The notes below the pieces were generated by a model. That model searched no databases and was not told the origin of the DNA. It saw nothing but the letters and a program-made list of their open reading frames with translations. A stretch of DNA of 64,000 nt. Origin: Demequina lignilytica (GTDB lineage Bacteria; Actinomycetota; Actinomycetes; Actinomycetales; Demequinaceae). The translations under genes were made by a program, and so were the position numbers. This document shows, piece by piece, positions 58,276-64,000 of the stretch. Numbering within the stretch: position 1 is the stretch's first letter; each line of letters opens with the position of its first letter. The DNA is taken from positions 434,001-498,000 of the forward strand of contig NZ_JAUHPX010000001.1 in the NCBI RefSeq assembly GCF_030418305.1, given 5' to 3'.

Positions 58276-58833
58276 ATGACGCTCGAGACCGCGAGACTCC
58301 TGCTACGTCCGTTCGTCGCCGACGACGCCGACGACGTCCACCTGTACGCATCGGACCCCGCCGTGTGCCAGTTCACCGACTGGGGGCCCAACACACGGGA
58401 GCAGACGGAGCACTGGGTGGAGGGCGCCGCCGCGGCCGGCCTTCCCGCGCATTGGGCGGTCACGCTGAAGGACGATGCGCTGGGCTCGCGCGGCACGGTG
58501 AGGGCAGGCAGCGTCGTGGGCGGCATCGGCGTCTACGGCGAGGACCGGGCACCGATCCACGAGACGCCCGAGGTCCGCGAGCTGGGCTGGGTGATCCGCC
58601 GTGACCTGTGGGGCCGCGGCCTGGCGACGGAGGCGGTCCGCGCCGTGATCGACGCCCTGATCGCCGACCTCGAGATCCGCGAGGTGCACGCCCGCTGCCG
58701 ACCGGAGCACCGCGCCTCGGCCAAGGTCATGGCGCACCTGGGACTCGAGCACGTGCGCCGCATCGAGCGCGACCTCGAGCGCGACGGCCGGTGGATGGAC
58801 TCCGACCTCTACGCGCTGATCATCGAGCGATGA
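58276..58833 (+). CDS. GNAT-family N-acetyltransferase (RimJ/RimL-like)
   Basis: A 185-aa acetyltransferase of the RimJ/RimL type: [45 protein letters not shown] (the acetyl-CoA-binding Q/RxxGxG/A region is RDLWGRGLA) and [20 protein letters not shown] (the block begins at VHAR). The target could be a ribosomal protein N-terminus or a small molecule. ATG at 58276 has no SD, so leaderless translation is possible. Its stop overlaps nnrD (ATGA). Confidence 0.9.
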   Translation: MTLETARLLLRPFVADDADDVHLYASDPAVCQFTDWGPNTREQTEHWVEGAAAAGLPAHWAVTLKDDALGSRGTVRAGSVVGGIGVYGEDRAPIHETPEVRELGWVIRRDLWGRGLATEAVRAVIDALIADLEIREVHARCRPEHRASAKVMAHLGLEHVRRIERDLERDGRWMDSDLYALIIER

Positions 58834-59690
58834 CCGCGGCGCGTCGCTGGGAACGTGCCGACGTCGCCGCGTCCTGGCCCGTGCCCGGCGCCGCCGACGA
58901 CAAGTACTCGCGCGGCGTCCTCGGGGTGATCGCCGGGTCCGAGGCGTACCCCGGCGCGGCTGCGCTGGTCGTGTCGGGCGCCGTCCGCGCGGGCATCGGG
59001 ATGGTCCGCTACGTCGGCCCCCCGCGCGTGCAGGACCTGGTGCTGCGGCACCGTCCCGAGGTGGTGGTCCACCATCCGTCCGACGTGGCCGAGAGGCTCC
59101 CCCGCGCGGCGGCATGGATCCTCGGGCCGGGCGTGACGGACTCGCCGGAGCAGGAGGCGGCGATCGGCGCCGCGATCGCCGAGGGCTCCCCGCTCGTGGT
59201 GGACGCGGGCGCCCTGACGCACGTGGCGCGGGCGCGCGCCGCGGGCGCGAGGGCGATCGGCGCGGACCGCGTGCTCCTCACGCCGCACGCGGGCGAGCTG
59301 GTGCGCACGCTCGACTCGCTCCGTCATGACGTCACCCCCGCGGACGTCGAGCGCGACCGGGTCGGCCACGCGCGGCTCCTCGCCGAGGCCGCCCGCGCGA
59401 CGGTGCTGCTCAAGGGCGCGGTGACCATGATCGCCTTGCCCGGCGGAGGCGTGATCGAGCTGCCCGAGGCGCCGGCGTGGCTGGCGACGGCGGGCGCGGG
59501 CGACGTGCTCGCCGGCATCGCCGGCGCGCTCCTGGCCCAGGGGGTCGCGGCGCCCGAGGCGGGCGCCTGCGCGGCCTGGGTCCACGCGCGCGCCGCGGAG
59601 CTGGCGTCCGGCGGGGGTCCGATCGCGGCGCTCGACGTCGCGGACGCGGTTCCCGCGGCCGTCGCGGACGCTCTCGACGGCCGCAGGTAG
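58830..59690 (+). CDS. nnrD: NAD(P)HX dehydratase domain protein, stand-alone
   Basis: A 286-aa ADP/ATP-dependent dehydratase of the YjeF_C/ribokinase-like fold. It repairs hydrated NAD(P)H. Signatures: KYSRGVLGVIAGSEAYPGAA, GPGVTDSPEQEAAI, LTPHAGELVRTLDSL, TVLLKGAVTMIALPGG and WLATAGAGDVLAGIAGALLA (the catalytic GAGDVL loop). It is coupled to the GNAT gene by ATGA overlap and separated from nnrE by def and GNAT, so the usual fusion is split. Confidence 0.94.
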   Translation: MTAARRWERADVAASWPVPGAADDKYSRGVLGVIAGSEAYPGAAALVVSGAVRAGIGMVRYVGPPRVQDLVLRHRPEVVVHHPSDVAERLPRAAAWILGPGVTDSPEQEAAIGAAIAEGSPLVVDAGALTHVARARAAGARAIGADRVLLTPHAGELVRTLDSLRHDVTPADVERDRVGHARLLAEAARATVLLKGAVTMIALPGGGVIELPEAPAWLATAGAGDVLAGIAGALLAQGVAAPEAGACAAWVHARAAELASGGGPIAALDVADAVPAAVADALDGRR

Positions 59691-59729
59691 CCCGCCACGT
59701 TCGCGTCGGCGGCTCGCGAACCCCTGGAC

Positions 59730-60230
59730 TCAGGAGCCGCGACGCGTGGCGATCCTGCGTGCCACCGCGGCGGCCATCGCCGCTCCCAGCGCCGCCGGGC
59801 CGATCACCCCGACAAGCACCGACAGCAGCGTCGCGACGATCTCTCCGTCGCCGAGCAGCGACATGACGACCATCGTGATCGCGAACGGCGTCGCGAGCGC
59901 CGACGCTGCCGCGGATTGCAGCAGGACGTGCCGGGACGGCTCGAGACCGGCGGCACGGTCGGCGTACCGTTGTCCGAAGACGACGGCGGCGAGCGGGACC
60001 ACGCTGACGAGCGCGACCAAGGCGACGAGTCCGTCGACCATGGCGAGTATCAGGGCGCTCGTATCCGCCATCGAGTCGCCCGAGAGCGCCGCGTACAGCA
60101 ACGCGCCGAGCGGGACCAGAACCAGGGTGGCGAGCAGATAGGAGAGCATGCCGACCGGCAGCGCCAGGCTCCTGAGGTCGTCAGGAGAGACACGTCGGAC
60201 GGTTCGGCTCCCGTGCGCGAGGGTGTCCAT
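59730..60230 (-). CDS. Hypothetical four-helix membrane protein
   Basis: A 166-aa integral membrane protein with four predicted hydrophobic segments (YLLATLVLVPLGALLYAALS, ALVALVSVVPLAAVVFG, AITMVVMSLL and VLVGVIGPAALGAAMAAAVA) and a basic C-terminus. GAGGTGCATC precedes the ATG. No family or partner is clear; it may be in a pair with the next membrane protein. Confidence 0.78.
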   Translation of the reverse strand: MDTLAHGSRTVRRVSPDDLRSLALPVGMLSYLLATLVLVPLGALLYAALSGDSMADTSALILAMVDGLVALVALVSVVPLAAVVFGQRYADRAAGLEPSRHVLLQSAAASALATPFAITMVVMSLLGDGEIVATLLSVLVGVIGPAALGAAMAAAVARRIATRRGS

Positions 60231-60322
60231 GATGCACCTCCTCAGCGGCGGCGCGGGACGGCTGCGCCGTCACCTCCATCGTCCCACCACAGCGGCTGTC
60301 GGGCGCGTTCGCGACGGCCCGC

Positions 60323-60892
60323 CTACCGCCCGATGCCGAACATGACGACGGCCGTCCACCCCAGGACCACCACGTACCCGAGCACCCCCACCCAGACGGC
60401 CGTGCGGCGCGCGAACGGCGACTCGAGGATGCCGGGCAGCACGGCTCGCGTGAGGCCCGCCGTCAGGCCGCACGGGACGCCGACGGCGATCGCGGCGTAG
60501 AGCCCGCCCACCACGTGGAGCGGCTGCCCCATCGCGATGAACACCACGGGTACGACGGCCAGCAGCGCTCCCATGATCGCGAACGCCCGGCCGGCGGCCA
60601 TGGGCGCGAGCCCGCGGGTGCGGGAGAACAGGACACGTCCGGCCGTGTGGGAGACGAGCACGATCCCCAGCAGCGCGATCGCGACGTTGGTGAACGCCAC
60701 CCCGATGAACACCCACGAGTGCTCCTCACCCTGCGCATCGGGGGCGAGCGCGCTCACCACGGGTCCGCCCACGTAGGACAGGATCAGCGCGGACGCGCCG
60801 TAGACCGGGATGCCGATCGCGGTCGCGAGCCAGGCCGCGCTGGTCGCGCCGACGCTCGCCACGGGGTCGGGCGGGGACTGGAGCTCGGACAC
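60323..60892 (-). CDS. Hypothetical membrane protein
   Basis: A 189-aa membrane protein with five predicted hydrophobic segments, including ATAIGIPVYGASALILSYVG and FIGVAFTNVAIALLGIVLVS. Start GTG at 60892 with GAGGAGG upstream. No recognisable family. It is not obviously coupled to its neighbours; 60231-60322 between the two membrane genes holds no gene. Confidence 0.78.
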   Translation of the reverse strand: MSELQSPPDPVASVGATSAAWLATAIGIPVYGASALILSYVGGPVVSALAPDAQGEEHSWVFIGVAFTNVAIALLGIVLVSHTAGRVLFSRTRGLAPMAAGRAFAIMGALLAVVPVVFIAMGQPLHVVGGLYAAIAVGVPCGLTAGLTRAVLPGILESPFARRTAVWVGVLGYVVVLGWTAVVMFGIGR

Positions 60893-60966
60893 GGTGGCCT
60901 CCTCGGGTCGCCGTCTGCGGCGTTCTCGGCACCAGTGTGCCAGCGACCTCGATGCTGCGACAGGGG

Positions 60967-61266
60967 TCAGGACACCGGCGTCACGGTCACCGTGACGCGG
61001 TCACCGTTCGCGATCGCCTCCGCGCGCAGGATCGCCTGCTTGACCGGGAGCACGAAGGTCTTCCGCTCCTTCGACGGGAAGATGCTGGTGCGCCACCGCG
61101 ATCCGCCGAGCGCCACGTCCACCTTGACCGCGCCGAATCCTCGGCGCGGCCCCTGCTGGGCGTCCTCGATCTCGTCGGCGACGTCGAAGGGCAGGTCCAC
61201 GAAGGTCCACGCCGCGGACTGCGCCTCCCACCGGTAGAGGGTCGCCTCGAAGGTGTGCTCGGCCAT
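60967..61266 (-). CDS. DUF1905 family protein
   Basis: A 99-aa protein of the DUF1905 family: TFEATLYRWEAQSAAWTFVDL, VKVDVALGGSRWRTSIFPSK and FVLPVKQAILRAEAIANGD. Often linked to YdeI-type proteins and sometimes fused to them; function unknown, perhaps a nucleic-acid or ligand-binding beta-barrel. ATG at 61266 with only a weak SD. It is followed by a divergent POR operon. Confidence 0.9.
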   Translation of the reverse strand: MAEHTFEATLYRWEAQSAAWTFVDLPFDVADEIEDAQQGPRRGFGAVKVDVALGGSRWRTSIFPSKERKTFVLPVKQAILRAEAIANGDRVTVTVTPVS

Positions 61267-61408
61267 GTCGCGAACCTAGCAGCGGGATGGGACCTCCGTC
61301 CCGGGCGGGACACCCCTCCGGGCATAGCGTGGAGGGAGCGGGCGTCACCGACGACGTCTCCGCGCGACCCACGCGCGAGCCGCCGGCGACGCCCCTGGAG
61401 GCGGGCGC

Positions 61409-62008
61409 ATGACCCAGATTCGCATCCACGGACGCGGCGGTCAGGGCGTGGTCACCGCCGCGGAGATGCTCGCCCGGGCGGGCTTCCTGGCGGGCCACGA
61501 GGTGCAGGCGATCCCGAGCTTCGGCTCCGAGCGGACCGGGGCGCCGGTGGTCGCGTACTGCCGGTTCGCCGACGTGCCGCTGCGCACGCGCGAGCCGGTG
61601 CTGGAGCCGGACGTCGTGCTGGTCCAGGACCCCACGCTGCTGGGTCCGGCGCAGCCGTTCGCCGGGGTGCGCCCCGGCGGTCTCGTGATCGTCAACACCA
61701 CCGAGGACGCGCCCTGGGTGCGCGAGCACGCGGGCGACGGCGAGGTCGACGCGACCGTGGTGACGGTGCCCGCCACCCGGATCAGCCTCGACACGGTGGG
61801 GCTGCCCAAGCCGTCCGCTGCGATGCTCGGCGCGTACGCCGGGCGCGCGGACCACGTCACCCTCGCCGCCGTCCAGCAGGTGTTCCGCGACCGCTTCCCC
61901 GGCCGGGTCGGGGAGGCCAACGCGACGGCCGCCGCCGTCGCCTACGCCCACGTGCGCGGCGAGCCCGACCCGCGCATCGTCCCGTCCGCGGAGGTGTCCC
62001 ATGCGTGA
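61409..62008 (+). CDS. 2-oxoacid:ferredoxin oxidoreductase, gamma subunit
   Basis: A 199-aa gamma subunit of the pyruvate:ferredoxin oxidoreductase family: IRIHGRGGQGVVTAAEMLAR, VQAIPSFGSERTGAPVVAYC, VLVQDPTLLG and VGLPKPSAAMLGAYAGRA. It completes the CoA-binding active site of the alpha-beta complex. CTGGAGG precedes the ATG. It overlaps the alpha-subunit start by 8 nt and forms an operon. No ferredoxin-domain (delta) gene is in the window, either in front or between. Confidence 0.93.
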   Translation: MTQIRIHGRGGQGVVTAAEMLARAGFLAGHEVQAIPSFGSERTGAPVVAYCRFADVPLRTREPVLEPDVVLVQDPTLLGPAQPFAGVRPGGLVIVNTTEDAPWVREHAGDGEVDATVVTVPATRISLDTVGLPKPSAAMLGAYAGRADHVTLAAVQQVFRDRFPGRVGEANATAAAVAYAHVRGEPDPRIVPSAEVSHA

Positions 62009-63230
62009 GGTGCTCGAGGGTTCTCAGGCCGTGGCGCGCACCGTCGCGCGGTGCCGTCCGGGCGTGGTGTGCGCGTACCCGATCTCCCCGCAGACCCACA
62101 TCGTCGAGGCGCTGTCCGTGATGGCGCGCACGGGCGAGCTGCGCGACTGCGAGTACGTCAACGTCGAGTCGGAGTTCTCCGCGATGTCCGTCTCGATCGG
62201 CGCGTCCGCCGCAGGGTCGCGGGCCTACACCGCGACCGCCTCGCAGGGCCTCCTCTACATGGCGGAGGCCGTGTACAACGCCGCCGGGATGGGGCTGCCG
62301 ATCGTCATGACGGTCGCGAACCGCGCGGTGGGCGCGCCCATCAACATCTGGAACGACCACTCCGACGCGATGGCGATGCGCGACTCCGGCTGGCTGCAGC
62401 TGTACGCCGCGGACAACCAGGAGGCCGCCGACCTCCACGTGATCGCGTTCGCGGCCGCCGAGGAGCTCGGCATCCCCGCCATGGTGTGCATGGACGGGTT
62501 CGTGCTCACCCACGCCACGGACGTCCTGGAGCTCGCGACGCAGGAGCAGATCGACGGCTTCCTGCCGCCCTACTCCCCCACCCAGGTGCTCGACATCGAC
62601 CGGCCGACCACGATCGGCACCATGGCGGGCCCGGAGTCGTTCACGGAGACGAAGTACCTGCAGCACCTGCGGTTCCTCGACGCCGCCGACGTGGTCGAGG
62701 CCTGGTCGGACCGGTTCACCGAGGCGTTCGGTCGTGAGGCCGGAGGGCTCGCGGTCCGCTACGACCCCGACACGCTGGACCGCGACCGGTCGGCTCCCCC
62801 GGCGGGCGCCGAGGACCTGGTCGTGGTGGCCATGGGGTCGGTGATCGGCACCCTGCAGGAGGCGATCGCGCCGATGCGCGCCGAGGGCCTGCCGGTCCGC
62901 CTGGTCGGGATCTCCGCGTACCGGCCGTTCCCGCGGGAGGCGCTCAAGGCGGCGCTGGGCGAGTCGCGGCACATCGTGGTGATCGACCGGGCCCTGGAGC
63001 TGGGCTCGGGCGGCGTGCTCACGGGATGCGTCGGCCGCGCCCTCGCCGGCACGGGCTCCCGCATCCACTCCGTGGTCGCGGGGCTCGGCGGTCGCCCGAT
63101 CCTCGAGGGCTCCCTGCGCGACGTCATCGCCCGGGCGCTGGCGGGCGAGCAGCGCGGGCTCGAGTTCCTCGACCTCAAGACGGGCGGCGTCCCCGTGCCG
63201 CCCGTGGGCGCGACGGAGGTGGCGCGATGA
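62001..63230 (+). CDS. 2-oxoacid:ferredoxin oxidoreductase, alpha subunit
   Basis: A 409-aa alpha subunit, homologous to PorA. Typical features are GVVCAYPISPQTHIVEALSV, VESEFSAMSVSIGASAAGSR, TATASQGLLYMAEAVYNAAG and NIWNDHSDAMAMRDSGWLQL; the C-terminal transketolase-like domain has GSVIGTLQEAI and LVGISAYRPFPREAL. With the beta subunit it oxidises pyruvate (or a related 2-oxoacid) to acetyl-CoA with reduction of ferredoxin. Its stop overlaps the beta start (ATGA). Confidence 0.95.
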   Translation: MREVLEGSQAVARTVARCRPGVVCAYPISPQTHIVEALSVMARTGELRDCEYVNVESEFSAMSVSIGASAAGSRAYTATASQGLLYMAEAVYNAAGMGLPIVMTVANRAVGAPINIWNDHSDAMAMRDSGWLQLYAADNQEAADLHVIAFAAAEELGIPAMVCMDGFVLTHATDVLELATQEQIDGFLPPYSPTQVLDIDRPTTIGTMAGPESFTETKYLQHLRFLDAADVVEAWSDRFTEAFGREAGGLAVRYDPDTLDRDRSAPPAGAEDLVVVAMGSVIGTLQEAIAPMRAEGLPVRLVGISAYRPFPREALKAALGESRHIVVIDRALELGSGGVLTGCVGRALAGTGSRIHSVVAGLGGRPILEGSLRDVIARALAGEQRGLEFLDLKTGGVPVPPVGATEVAR

Positions 63231-64000
63231 GCACGGTCCACATCCCGTTCCTGCAGACCGGCACCCTCGCCGTGGGCGGGAGGCTGCTGGACGATGCGGA
63301 GCGCTCGGTCCAGTCGCAGGCCGACCGACCGTCCTCGCTCACCCGGGGTCACCGTGCGTGTCAGGGCTGCGCCGAGGCGCTCGCCGCGCGCTGGGTCATG
63401 GACACGGCGGTCGAGGCGGCCGACGGCAGGCTGGTGGTCGCGAACGCGACTGGCTGCCTCGAGGTGTTCTCGACGCTCTATCCCGAGAGCGCCTGGAAGC
63501 CGCCGTGGATCCACTCGCTCTTCGCCAACGCCGCCGCCGTGGCGACCGGGATCGCGTCCTCCCTGCACGCGCAGGGCCGCGACGACGTGCGTGTCCTGGC
63601 CCAGGGCGGCGACGGCGGCACCGTCGACATCGGGCTCGCTGCCGTGTCCGGCATGTTCGAGCGCAACGACGACGTGCTGTACGTCTGCTACGACAACCAG
63701 GGCTACATGAACACGGGCGTGCAACGCTCGTCGGCCACCCCGCCCTCGGCTCGCACCGCGACCACGCCGGCCGTGGGCCGCCAGCCGGGCGCGCCCCAGG
63801 GCACCGGCAAGTCGATGGTGAAGATCGCGATGGCCCACGAGATCCCCTACGTCGCGAGCGCCACGGTGGCGGACCTCCGCGATCTTGAGGCCAAGGTCCG
63901 CACCGCGATGTCGATCCACGGCGCGCGGTACCTGCACGTGCTGGTGCCGTGCCCGCTGGGCTGGGGATCGAGCTCCTCGGAGTCGATCTCCCTGTCGCGG
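63227..64000 (+). CDS. 2-oxoacid:ferredoxin oxidoreductase, beta subunit (truncated by window end)
   Basis: The first 258 residues of a beta subunit, truncated at the window edge. The TPP site is QGGDGGTVDIGLAAV with YDNQGYMNTGVQ; RACQGCAEALAARWV carries a CxxC of the [4Fe-4S]-binding type. Near the end are ATVADLRDLEAKVRTAM and YLHVLVPCPLGWG. It shares the operon with gamma and alpha. The delta (ferredoxin-like) subunit may lie to the right or be replaced by an external ferredoxin. Confidence 0.94.
   Translation, partial: MSTVHIPFLQTGTLAVGGRLLDDAERSVQSQADRPSSLTRGHRACQGCAEALAARWVMDTAVEAADGRLVVANATGCLEVFSTLYPESAWKPPWIHSLFANAAAVATGIASSLHAQGRDDVRVLAQGGDGGTVDIGLAAVSGMFERNDDVLYVCYDNQGYMNTGVQRSSATPPSARTATTPAVGRQPGAPQGTGKSMVKIAMAHEIPYVASATVADLRDLEAKVRTAMSIHGARYLHVLVPCPLGWGSSSSESISLSR

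Overview
The window is about 70% GC and densely packed, with many 1-8 nt stop/start overlaps and frequent GTG starts. Gene content points to an actinobacterium, probably order Micrococcales (Cellulomonas/Demequina-like); the genus is a guess. The strongest taxonomic evidence is the block ahpE - DUF3052 - aceE - fasR(PucR) - fabD - fabH - acpP - fabF ... DUF3145, whose parts occur in the same order in mycobacteria and streptomycetes. No CRISPR array, prophage, transposase or rRNA was seen. The RNA genes are RNase P RNA (rnpB) and one tRNA-Val.

Layout. 1-7.2 kb: glucuronoxylan/glucuronate use: a truncated sugar ABC permease divergent from a LacI regulator, a GH115 alpha-glucuronidase and glucuronate isomerase (uxaC), then a small lipoprotein. 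7.3-13.1 kb: a 1448-aa secreted beta-helix protein divergent from a second LacI regulator, with two near-identical 14-bp palindromes between them. 13.1-17.3 kb: an HtrA-like protease, a PAP2-diacylglycerol kinase fusion and an aldo/keto reductase. 17.3-19.5 kb: a CMD-cupin-DUF2255 operon divergent from an XRE regulator, sharing a 24-bp palindrome. 19.5-26.3 kb: an alpha-galactoside operon on the minus strand (two permeases, binding lipoprotein, GH36 galactosidase, ROK regulator). 26.4-34.6 kb: rnpB, an aminotransferase, yaaA, redox enzymes and a formate/nitrite-type channel flanked by two paralogous zinc alcohol dehydrogenases. 34.8-43.5 kb: a phosphatase/zinc-ribbon/Nif3 operon, a membrane protein, a K+ channel, an ArsR-controlled permease plus thioredoxin, an antiporter and a DUF1254 protein. 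43.6-56 kb: tRNA-Val, SatD pair, ahpE/aceE region and the type II fatty-acid synthase operon. 56-64 kb: DUF3145, split NAD(P)HX repair genes around def, small membrane proteins and a 2-oxoacid:ferredoxin oxidoreductase cut off by the window edge.

How the genes fit together. Two sugar-scavenging modules (uronic-acid xylan and alpha-galactosides) feed central metabolism. Pyruvate can be oxidised aerobically by AceE (acetyl-CoA then feeds the nearby fab operon) or through the low-potential ferredoxin-type enzyme at the right edge. Together with the formate/nitrite channel and alcohol dehydrogenases this suggests a facultatively anaerobic plant-polymer degrader; this is inference from gene content.

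The most unusual signals are a strongly over-represented oligomer (GGACGATGCG / CGCATCGTCC) scattered through genes and gaps, two long intergenic inverted repeats (49030-49099 and 55366-55456), and enzymes with altered catalytic motifs (the PAP2 half of the kinase fusion and an SDR lacking its catalytic lysine). I saw no obviously new multi-gene system.
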